From: Candidatus Omnitrophota bacterium
GTDB taxonomy: Bacteria > Omnitrophota > Gorgyraeia > 2-01-FULL-45-10
Reading direction: 5' to 3'
Length of the DNA: 7,705 bases
NCBI GenBank assembly: GCA_026387165.1
Contig: JAPLMG010000031.1
Location: 1 to 7,705 of the forward strand
Position numbers and translations under genes: made by a program. How positions within the stretch are numbered: position 1 is the first letter of the stretch; every line of letters starts with the position of its first letter. A model generated the notes under the pieces. It saw only the letters and a program-made list of their open reading frames with translations. It was not told the origin of the DNA and made no database searches. Shown here piece after piece: positions 1 to 4,869 of this stretch.

Positions 1-2
1 CG

Positions 3-521
3 CGGATGGAAAAGAGGTCCGCGGAGGTTCTGTGTTTGCGCAAAGACGGCACCGTATTTGATGTTTCTATCAGCCTGTCCAATATAGTTATAGACGGATT
101 CGAGTGTATTTTGGGTTTTTTCACCAACATCACCGAGCGCAGGAAGGCGGAGGAAGAATTAAAGCTTGCCTACAAAAAACTCAAGCAGATCCAGCAGGAG
201 CTCATTCAGGCGAGCAAGATGGCAGCCATGGGCCAGCTCGCCGCGGGCGTCTCGCATGAGCTCAACCAGCCCCTGACCGGCATCAAAGGTTTTGCCCAGG
301 CCGTGCTGATGGATCTGGAAAAAAATAGCCCTTTTAAAGATGACCTAAATAAGATAGTGGCGCAGGTTGATAGAATGGATACTATTATCAAGAACGTGCG
401 TTTCTTTGCCAGAAAGTCCGACTTTAATATGGTAGAATTAGATATCAACCAGATTATTTTGAACTCTTTAATGTTGCGGAGTTTTTCAGCGAGTTTGACC
501 TCAAGCTGGTTGCATAATTAA
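3..521 (+). pseudogene. PAS-HisKA histidine kinase, 5' part of a broken gene (truncated by window and by rearrangement)
   Basis: The gene enters from the left edge; the frame is open at base 3 and the first Met codon, at base 6, is probably internal. Counting from that Met, residues 1-50 are the end of a PAS domain (RKDGT, then FFTNITERRKAEEE, the usual PAS-to-kinase linker). Residues 50-75 form a coiled-coil linker, and 70-140 form the HisKA dimerisation domain with H-box GQLAAGVSHELNQPL and phosphoacceptor His84. Kinase-like sequence stops near residue 157 (base 476). The remaining residues, to the stop at 519-521, do not resemble a kinase. The ATPase domain (N, G1, F and G2 boxes) is absent, so the product could not autophosphorylate in cis. 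A kinase tail reappears at 1054-1125, and I infer one gene whose middle was replaced by mobile DNA. The N-terminal sensor is outside the window. Confidence 0.8.
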
Positions 522-929
522 TTCTGAAGCTACTGGAAGTAACGTAGAACGGCTCGACTTCCAGGCATTATAACGCCGTGCGCGAGCTTTCGCAAGATTT
601 TGTTTTCGCTGATTTAATATCACCTCCTTTTGGCCTGACAGTGCCTGAAGCGGGGTAACATAGCTTAAGGAACTGTGAGGGTCGTTGTTGTAGATATCAG
701 GGACGCGGTTGAGCCATTGCACAATATCATCGACCACCTTGAACAACTGCGGAGCATCCCGGTGGTGTTTAAGCGTCCTGATAAACGCTTCTATCCACGC
801 CTGATCATCCGGCGTATGCGGCCGCCCAAAGTGGACTGGCGCGCCGAGAAGCTCTTTGATAACCCGCTTCGTATGCGATGATTTCATCGCGGAGCCCCTG
901 TCTGAATGGGCAACTAGTTTTAAGGTCAA
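501..929 (-). pseudogene. DDE (rve-type) transposase remnant, C-terminal half
   Basis: On the minus strand this reads as the C-terminal half of an IS3/IS481-like integrase-fold transposase. The second catalytic Asp lies in HSDRGSAM and the catalytic Glu in RPHTPDDQAWIEAF, 36 residues later, matching the usual D-35-E spacing. YNNDPHSSLSYVTP and a basic tail follow. The first catalytic Asp and the N-terminal HTH region are missing. The frame is open upstream to a stop at 987-989, but the residues before about 938 come from a 12-bp duplication and a hairpin rather than from a transposase. The TTG at 927-929 is only the first possible start codon. I infer a dead fragment of an insertion sequence that landed in, or was carried into, the kinase gene. 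The exact IS family and element ends cannot be fixed from this sequence. Confidence 0.8.
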
Positions 930-938
930 GTGTTCCGG

Positions 939-962
939 AAAAGATAATAGAAAAGATAATAG
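939..962. repeat. 12-bp perfect tandem duplication
   Basis: AAAAGATAATAG occurs twice without a spacer (939-950 and 951-962). It joins the 5' edge of the transposase remnant to the hairpin at 962-1019. It may be a slippage or target-duplication scar at the junction; this is inference. Confidence 0.85.
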
Positions 963-1019
963 GGTCAGGTCTTGACATTTGACACTTCAAAACATTTGTC
1001 AAGAGTCAAGACCTGACCC
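962..1019. repeat. REP-like hairpin with perfect 15-bp arms
   Basis: GGGTCAGGTCTTGAC (962-976) pairs perfectly with its reverse complement at 1005-1019. Inside it, 977-984 and 997-1004 pair at six of eight positions, giving a stem of about 23 bp and a 12-nt loop (985-996). There is no T-tract directly after it on either strand, so it is not an ordinary terminator. It belongs in style to the intergenic palindromes with GGGTC...GACCC ends also seen at 1151-1207 and 2601-2657. Confidence 0.85.
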
Positions 1020-1053
1020 CGCGTCCCGACCCCGCGTCCCGACCCCGCGTCCC
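1015..1053. repeat. Three perfect tandem copies of a 13-bp unit
   Basis: GACCCCGCGTCCC is repeated exactly at 1015-1027, 1028-1040 and 1041-1053. The first copy overlaps the right arm of the preceding hairpin. The last copy ends exactly where kinase-tail coding sequence resumes (1054). The unit resembles the arm-to-loop sequence GACCCAACGCGTC of the hairpin at 1151-1207. Confidence 0.9.
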
Positions 1054-1125
1054 ACCAAAGTCGGCGAGGGCACTACTTTCCGGATAGTTTTACCTTTGAA
1101 GGAAAAAATAAAAGAAGTTAAATAG
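1054..1125 (+). pseudogene. Histidine kinase 3' tail (end of ATPase domain), remnant
   Basis: Bases 1054-1125 read TKVGEGTTFRIVLPLKEKIK followed by EVK and a TAG stop. The GEGTTFRIVLPL segment is the typical last beta-strand of a HATPase_c domain. There is no start codon and no upstream kinase sequence. It most likely belongs to the gene whose first part ends near base 476, with about 120 residues of ATPase domain lost between them, judged against the intact kinase at 2904-4505. A near-copy of its last 45 bases lies at 2523-2567. Confidence 0.8.
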
Positions 1126-1208
1126 TCCAGTGTTTTAAGAGCTTCATACGAAAAAGGGGTCTGACCCAACGCGTCTATTAAGCGGAGATTGGGTCTGACC
1201 CCTTTTTA
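1081..1208. repeat. Direct repeat copy 1: kinase-gene tail plus hairpin
   Basis: Bases 1081-1125 match 2523-2567 at 43 of 45 positions. The following 25 or so bases align loosely (TCC, GT, TT, TAAGAG). The hairpin after that again matches its counterpart in arms and loop start (AACGCGT). The two copies lie in the same orientation about 1.44 kb apart and enclose the nucleotidyltransferase/HEPN gene pair. Confidence 0.75.
1151..1207 (+). terminator. Hairpin with T-tract, terminator-like and bidirectional
   Basis: AAAAAGGGGTCTGACCCAA (1151-1169) pairs with TTGGGTCTGACCCCTTTTT (1189-1207). There is one central mismatch in a 19-bp stem and a 19-nt loop. The stem ends in T5 on the plus strand and, because the left arm begins with A5, also on the minus strand. 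It starts 25 bases after the kinase-tail stop codon, the right place for a rho-independent terminator. The 19-nt loop is long for one, so a REP/REPIN-like element that also terminates is equally possible. Confidence 0.65.
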
Positions 1209-1229
1209 TCATCGTCTTTTAAAACTTTG

Positions 1230-1294
1230 ATCTGTATGCAGATTTATGTTGATTTTCGTATGCATAAAGTATACAATTGTATGCGTAACGCATA
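1230..1294. promoter_or_regulatory. Cluster of GTATGC palindromes, probable operator of the toxin-antitoxin module
   Basis: GTATGC occurs at 1234-1239, 1258-1263 and 1279-1284. Each is embedded in a palindrome: ATCTG-n4-CAGAT (1230-1243), TATGCATA (1259-1266) and TATGCG-TAA-CGCATA (1280-1294). The sites are 24 and 21 bp apart, near two helical turns. They overlap the promoter spacer and the start region, and the last ends just before the ribosome binding site. The winged helix of the downstream nucleotidyltransferase protein is the likely binder; this is inference. Confidence 0.55.
1249..1277 (+). promoter_or_regulatory. Sigma-70-like promoter of the toxin-antitoxin module
   Basis: A -35 element TTGATT (1249-1254) and a -10 element TACAAT (1272-1277) are separated by 17 bp. 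Transcription would start near 1284, leaving a leader of about 26 nt with AGGAGGT at 1296-1302. One GTATGC palindrome lies in the spacer and another at the start site, consistent with repression. Confidence 0.6.
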
Positions 1295-1309
1295 TAGGAG
1301 GTTAATAAA

Positions 1310-1888
1310 ATGAAAGAGTTGACTAAAAATAGAGCGCAGTTATTACGGCTTTTCTTCACTAACCCCGACCAGTCTTTTTACATGCAGGAGATAGGGAGGA
1401 TTTTAGGTAAGAAGCCCGGCAATTTTCAAAGAGTTATTAACAGCATGGAGCGCGAAGGTGTTCTGGTAAGTGAGCGTAAAGCGAATGCCAGATATTTTAA
1501 GGCAAATAAAGAATACCCTCTTTATGAGGAGTATAAAAACATTATTTTCAAGACAGTCGGCGCGGCCGGGAGCATCAAAGGGGTATTGCAAAAGGCGGGC
1601 GGTGTCGATTATGCATTTATATATGGCTCTTACGCTAAAGCTAAAGAGGGCTATCTTTCTGACATAGACCTGATTGTGATAGGTAAGTGCGACGAAGACG
1701 TGCTTATTAAGAATCTTGATAGCCTGGAGGATGTATTGAAGCGTGAAATCAATTATAAGCTCTATACGCCGGGCGATTTTAAGAAAGAAATTAAACTAAA
1801 AGAGCCATTTTTATTGAACATATTGCAGGATAAAAAGATAATGCTGATAGGAGATGAAAATGATTTACGAAAAATTCTTAAAGGATAA
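1310..1888 (+). CDS. Winged-helix/minimal nucleotidyltransferase fusion, probable antitoxin (MNT type)
   Basis: This 192-residue protein has two parts. Residues 1-65 look like an ArsR-type winged helix (YMQEIGRILGKKPGNFQRVI, then a basic wing ERKANARYF). Residues 97-182 hold a DNA polymerase beta-like minimal nucleotidyltransferase with GSYAKAKEGYLSDIDLIVIG: Gly106-Ser107 and the metal-binding pair Asp118/Asp120. No clear third catalytic acid is seen (INYKLY around 147-152). In MNT/HEPN modules the nucleotidyltransferase neutralises the HEPN toxin by transferring nucleotides onto a Tyr near its active site; that role is inferred here. The start is supported by AGGAGGT seven bases upstream. 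It is the first gene of a two-gene unit and overlaps the HEPN gene. The fused DNA-binding domain suggests it also represses its own promoter. Confidence 0.85.
   Translation: MKELTKNRAQLLRLFFTNPDQSFYMQEIGRILGKKPGNFQRVINSMEREGVLVSERKANARYFKANKEYPLYEEYKNIIFKTVGAAGSIKGVLQKAGGVDYAFIYGSYAKAKEGYLSDIDLIVIGKCDEDVLIKNLDSLEDVLKREINYKLYTPGDFKKEIKLKEPFLLNILQDKKIMLIGDENDLRKILKG
1849..1853 (+). promoter_or_regulatory. Ribosome binding site that decides the HEPN start
   Basis: AGGAG directly abuts the ATG at 1854, which leaves no spacing, but lies six bases before the ATG at 1860. The second ATG is therefore the more likely start. The site lies inside the end of the upstream gene, pointing to coupled translation. 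Confidence 0.6.
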
Positions 1889-2309
1889 TCTGATAAAGAA
1901 AGAAAAACCTGATTTCAAACAGATAGCATATCAGCTTAAACGAGCGCAAAAAGATTTAACGACAGCCGAAGCAAACCTGTCAATTGATCTTACGTGGGCA
2001 TTTGCTATCGCCTATCATGCCATGATGAGGGCAAGTAAAGCGCTTATGTATTCAAAGGGCTATCTCCCGACCGCTAAAAGATCTCACAAGACCATTGTCG
2101 AACTTACCAAATTAATACTCGGAAGCGAATACGAAAGTATCATGGGCCGTTTTAGCCGTATGAGAAGGCGTCGTCATGACTTTATTTATGACTCAAAGAA
2201 TAATATAACGCCGCATGAAGCAAAATCATCGATAGACATCGCCAAAAAATTAATCGAAGAGATAATTATTCTCGTGAAGAAAGAGAATCCTGAGAAAGAG
2301 CTATTTTAA
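1860..2309 (+). CDS. HEPN-domain protein, probable RNase toxin of an MNT/HEPN pair
   Basis: This is a 149-residue, all-helical protein from the preferred start at 1860; ATG 1854 would add two residues. The start YEKFLKDNLIKKEKPDF and the helix WAFAIAYHAMMRASKALMY are typical of small HEPN proteins. The HEPN catalytic motif R-x4-6-H appears as Arg100-x5-His106 within SRMRRRRHDFIYD, followed by Tyr110. HEPN toxins of this type cut RNA, often tRNA, and are silenced by the partner nucleotidyltransferase; this activity is inferred from family and context. The gene overlaps the upstream antitoxin-like gene by 29 bases, so the two are surely co-transcribed. In the well-studied HepT proteins the motif is RX4HXY, whereas here His is followed by Tyr at +4, so the target residue could differ. 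Confidence 0.82.
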   Translation: MIYEKFLKDNLIKKEKPDFKQIAYQLKRAQKDLTTAEANLSIDLTWAFAIAYHAMMRASKALMYSKGYLPTAKRSHKTIVELTKLILGSEYESIMGRFSRMRRRRHDFIYDSKNNITPHEAKSSIDIAKKLIEEIIILVKKENPEKELF

Positions 2310-2420
2310 TAAATGGCTATCCGAAAAATCGGCAAAGAGGAAACCGAACGTAAATGAAGTGCGGAATGCATAAGAGAGGATTGTTATTTTTAATCACTGC
2401 TGTCCAAATTAGCGCAATTT
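2310..2420. other. Intergenic stretch without recognised feature
   Basis: Between the HEPN stop and the C/T-rich repeat I see only a four-base-pair hairpin (CCGA-AAAA-TCGG, 2321-2332) without a T-tract and a 14-codon open frame at 2313-2357 lacking a ribosome binding site. No terminator for the toxin-antitoxin unit is evident here; the nearest candidate is the hairpin at 2601-2657. Confidence 0.4.
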
Positions 2421-2500
2421 CCCCCTCACCTTAATCCTCTCCCCCAAAAGGGGGAGAGGAAATTATGAGGAAATCCCCTCTCCCATAAAGGGAAGAGGGT
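2421..2500. repeat. C/T-rich double-hairpin intergenic repeat
   Basis: TCCTCTCCCCC (2435-2445) pairs perfectly with 2450-2460 around an AAAA loop. A second stem is CCCTCTCCC (2476-2484) with GGGAAGAGGG (2490-2499), containing one bulged base. The CCCCTCACC...CCTCTCCC style is that of short dispersed palindromic repeats found between genes in many bacterial genomes. It ends about 20 bases before the second kinase-tail copy, so a repeat element flanks both tail copies on their 5' side. Confidence 0.75.
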
Positions 2501-2522
2501 AAGAATAATTACGGGGGTAATT

Positions 2523-2567
2523 CGGATAATTTTACCTTTGAAGGAAAAAATAAAAAAAGTTAAATAG
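2523..2567 (+). pseudogene. Second copy of a histidine kinase 3' tail, remnant
   Basis: Bases 2523-2567 encode RIILPLKEKIKKVK and a TAG stop, and differ from 1081-1125 at two of 45 positions (both G to A). Similarity to a kinase ends just upstream, where the preceding codons no longer read as an ATPase domain. It is a fragment with no gene of its own. It is either part of a duplication around the toxin-antitoxin genes or the end of a lost second kinase gene. Confidence 0.7.
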
Positions 2568-2600
2568 AAGCAATAATCCGGTCTTATAAGAGACGATGAT

Positions 2601-2657
2601 AAAATGGGGTCTGGTCCAACGCGTATATTGCTGCGTGAATGGACCTGACCCCTTTTT
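2601..2657 (+). terminator. Second hairpin with T-tract, terminator-like
   Basis: AAAATGGGGTCTGGTCCA (2601-2618) pairs with TGGACCTGACCCCTTTTT (2640-2657), with two mismatches, a 21-nt loop and a T5 end. Relative to the hairpin at 1151-1207 the inner stem has changed from GACCC/GGGTC to GGTCC/GGACC on both sides, keeping the pairing. It lies downstream of the HEPN gene and upstream of the next promoter, so it may separate the two transcription units. Confidence 0.65.
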
Positions 2658-2723
2658 ATACTTAAGATCAATAACCGCTCCCAACAAGCCAACAGATCAT
2701 AGGATGCCATAAGAAGATTCTTC

Positions 2724-2752
2724 TTGACAAGAGACAGAGCATGCTTTATTAT
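2724..2752 (+). promoter_or_regulatory. Strong sigma-70-type promoter of the signalling operon
   Basis: A consensus -35 TTGACA (2724-2729) and a -10 TATTAT (2747-2752) are separated by 17 bp. It points at the kinase gene at 2904, and the next several genes are nearly contiguous, so it probably drives the whole operon. The expected start near 2759 gives a leader of about 145 nt. Confidence 0.7.
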
Positions 2753-2758
2753 CTTAAA

Positions 2759-2903
2759 GTATAATAAGATATATAAAATTCCGATAAAATAAGGCAAGTA
2801 TTATGTTTTACTATCATATTGTATATTCATCTATAAGATCTCACCCCATCCGTAACGAATCAAAACTTGTATGCAAAAAATGCCAAACTTAAGATAAGCC
2901 TCT
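2759..2903 (+). other. AT-rich 5' leader of the signalling operon
   Basis: This leader of about 145 nt has no open frame of note, no recognised riboswitch and no clear Shine-Dalgarno sequence before the ATG at 2904. A TTGTATGC at 2867-2874 matches the motif in the toxin-antitoxin promoter, but as a single non-palindromic hit it may be chance. Confidence 0.4.
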
Positions 2904-4505
2904 ATGGAAAAAGATAAAATATTAGTGGTTGATGACGAAGAGATCATCAGGCAGCTGTTGGTTCGAACATTCAAAGAAGGCCCCTATCACGTAGAGGCTG
3001 TCCCGGACGCGGAAGCGGCGCTAAAAAAAATAAAAGGAGATTCTTTTAACCTCTTGATTACAGATTTAAAGATGCCCAGGGTCAGCGGCATGGACATATT
3101 AAAAGAAGTAAAGAGCGTCAACCCCTATATAGAGGTAATAATCATCACCGGCTATCCCACCATAGAGCTGGCTGTAGAGGCAGTAAAGATAGGCGCTTTT
3201 GATTTCATATGCAAACCTTTTGACTTAGCAGGGATGAAGACAACGGTAACGAAGTGCCTGGAGAAACAGAAATTTAGCATCAACAGCGTTAAATTGGGAG
3301 AGCTGGGTACACTTTTTGAAATAAGTAAGACCATCAGCATCAATACGGACATAAAATCACTTTTAGCCAGGATCTTAGACTCGGCTTTAGAAATAGTAAA
3401 AGCCGGGAAGGGCTCTATTTTGCTGCTCGATGAGAACACCGGGGAATTAACCGTAAGGGCGGCGCGGGGTTCAGGCGAAGAAATAATGAATAATACCGGG
3501 CCATTCTTAAGCATCCCTTTGGTGAGCAAATATTCAGGCGCGCCGGGAAATGCTTTGGGAGTAATCAATATAACCGATAAAATTTCGCGGGAGAGCTTCA
3601 CCGGGCGGGAAGAAACCTTGCTTTCTGTACTGGCGGGCCAGGCAGCGGTAGCTATTGAAAATGCGAATATATACAGTCAGCTGCAGGGCAAGATATTGAC
3701 GCTGGGGCAGACGATTGACCGGCTTAATCAAACGCAAAACCAGCTGTTCCAAAGCGAAAAGATGGCGGCAGTGGGCCAATTGGCGTTTGGCATTGCCCAC
3801 GAAATCAGGAATCCGTTAGGGATTATTTTGGGGGGAATAGAGTTCCTTGAAATGAATTTAGGGAACAAAGATGAAATCAATAAAGAAATAGTGGGGAAGC
3901 TGAAAGAATCGATAGATAGAGCGAATAATATTATTGTTGACCTTTTAAAGTTTTCCCGCACCTCCAAGTTAGAGGCGTATTCAGTAAATATTTGCGCTCT
4001 GATCGATGAGGTAGCGGCTTTAATTAAAAACCAGGCCTATTCAAAAGATGTGCGGATAGTAAAAAATTACGCGGATAGCGCGCTTTCTGTTTTGGCAGAC
4101 CCGGCTTTATTGCGCCAGGCATTCTTTAATCTTTGTATTAATGCCATTGACTCAATGTCCAAAGGCGGAGAACTCAGGTTGAATATATATTCCGGCCAGG
4201 GTCAAGGCGCAAAGGCAAATAAAGAGGTGATTGTAGAGATTGCGGATACAGGTAAAGGAATCCCCGAGGATATATTGCCGAGGATATTCGAGCCTTTTTT
4301 CACGACGAAAGAGCCGGGGAAGGGAACGGGCCTGGGCCTAAGCATCGTGCATTTGATTTTAGAGCGTCATAAGGCGGCAATAACCGTAGAAAGCGCTGCA
4401 GGCAAAGGGACAAAGTTTACGATAAGGCTGCTTTCTTCTTTACCCGCTGACTTATTATCCAAGGGAGGTCGTTATGATAGAAAAAAAGAAGATACTCTTA
4501 ATTGA
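2904..4505 (+). CDS. Receiver-GAF-histidine kinase (REC-GAF-HisKA-HATPase_c), cytoplasmic
   Basis: This 533-residue kinase is soluble, with no membrane segment. Residues 4-120 are a complete receiver: acidic pocket Asp10/Asp11, phosphoacceptor Asp54 in LLITDLKMP, Thr82 and Lys104. Residues 134-257 resemble a GAF sensor domain (start LFEISKTISINTDIKSLL, end LSVLAGQAAVAIENANIYS). A coiled coil spans 258-283. The HisKA H-box is GQLAFGIAHEIRNPLG with His299. The ATPase has an N-box (Asn413, Asn-Ala-Ile-Asp), G1 DTGKGI (448-453), an F-box FEPFFTTK and G2 GKGTGLGLS (472-480), so all parts look active. The N-terminal receiver suggests it is controlled by phosphate from another kinase or feeds back on itself. 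No good ribosome binding site precedes the ATG, but the receiver starts directly at it. Its end overlaps the next gene by 32 bases. Confidence 0.93.
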   Translation: MEKDKILVVDDEEIIRQLLVRTFKEGPYHVEAVPDAEAALKKIKGDSFNLLITDLKMPRVSGMDILKEVKSVNPYIEVIIITGYPTIELAVEAVKIGAFDFICKPFDLAGMKTTVTKCLEKQKFSINSVKLGELGTLFEISKTISINTDIKSLLARILDSALEIVKAGKGSILLLDENTGELTVRAARGSGEEIMNNTGPFLSIPLVSKYSGAPGNALGVINITDKISRESFTGREETLLSVLAGQAAVAIENANIYSQLQGKILTLGQTIDRLNQTQNQLFQSEKMAAVGQLAFGIAHEIRNPLGIILGGIEFLEMNLGNKDEINKEIVGKLKESIDRANNIIVDLLKFSRTSKLEAYSVNICALIDEVAALIKNQAYSKDVRIVKNYADSALSVLADPALLRQAFFNLCINAIDSMSKGGELRLNIYSGQGQGAKANKEVIVEIADTGKGIPEDILPRIFEPFFTTKEPGKGTGLGLSIVHLILERHKAAITVESAAGKGTKFTIRLLSSLPADLLSKGGRYDRKKEDTLN

Positions 4506-4869
4506 TGACGAGGAAAATTTTTGTTTCTTTGTAAGGCATAATCTGGAGCAAGCAGGAGAATTTGAAGTTATAACCGCTAATCGCGGTGAAGAGGGAATCT
4601 CTTTAGCAGGAGAGCAGAAGCCCGATTTAATTTTATTAGATATTGTTATGCCTAAAATGATGGGTGAGGACGTTGCCGCGGCCCTGACAAACGACCCAAA
4701 AACAAAGAACATTCCTTTAGTCTTCTTAACCGCCCAGGTCAGACAGGAGGAGATAGGGGTTGAATTGACAAAAGAGATAGGAGGGCATCTTTTTATCGCC
4801 AAACCCGTAAATACCGAAAAGCTGTCTAATTTTATAAGAGCGATATTGGCGCCGGAGAAAATCAGATGA
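4474..4869 (+). CDS. Single-domain response regulator (receiver)
   Basis: This 131-residue protein is only a receiver domain. Asp11/Asp12 form the metal pocket, Asp56 in DLILLDIVMP is the phosphoacceptor, Thr86 is the switch residue and Lys110 (FIAKPV) is conserved. With no effector domain it probably carries phosphate between proteins or acts by binding a partner, as CheY- and Spo0F-type regulators do. GGGAGG at 4463-4468 lies five bases before the ATG and sits inside the upstream kinase gene. The first 32 bases overlap that gene, so translation is likely coupled and the kinase at 2904 is its most obvious partner (inference). Confidence 0.92.
   Translation: MIEKKKILLIDDEENFCFFVRHNLEQAGEFEVITANRGEEGISLAGEQKPDLILLDIVMPKMMGEDVAAALTNDPKTKNIPLVFLTAQVRQEEIGVELTKEIGGHLFIAKPVNTEKLSNFIRAILAPEKIR

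Larger units (their letters stand above)
2523..2658. repeat. Direct repeat copy 2: kinase-gene tail plus hairpin
   Basis: This is the counterpart of 1081-1208 in the same orientation: a near-identical 45-bp tail, a diverged linker of 33 bases, then a hairpin with the same arm and loop-start sequence. Together the copies bracket the toxin-antitoxin module and the C/T-rich repeat. Confidence 0.7.

Noticed and set aside
675..881. Plus-strand open frame of 68 codons
   Set aside because: It is antisense to the conserved catalytic part of the transposase remnant and has no recognisable domain.
805..1002. Minus-strand open frame of 65 codons
   Set aside because: It reads the hairpin at 962-1019 and the transposase remnant in the wrong frame. 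The RPDP string comes from the palindrome.
1015..1053. Possible CRISPR array
   Set aside because: The three 13-bp units are adjacent without spacers, and no cas gene is present.
2321..2332. Small hairpin as terminator of the toxin-antitoxin unit
   Set aside because: It has only four base pairs and no T-tract.
2313..2357. 14-codon open frame after the HEPN gene
   Set aside because: It is too short, has no ribosome binding site and nothing supports translation.
2426..2797. Minus-strand open frame of 123 codons
   Set aside because: It runs through the C/T-rich repeat, the kinase-tail copy, the hairpin and the operon promoter. Its sequence (LTLFPLWERG, SPFWGRGLR) is the usual translation of such repeats and not a protein.
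3152..3601. Minus-strand open frame of 149 codons inside the REC-GAF-kinase gene
   Set aside because: It is antisense to a clear coding region with all receiver and GAF features and has no domain of its own.
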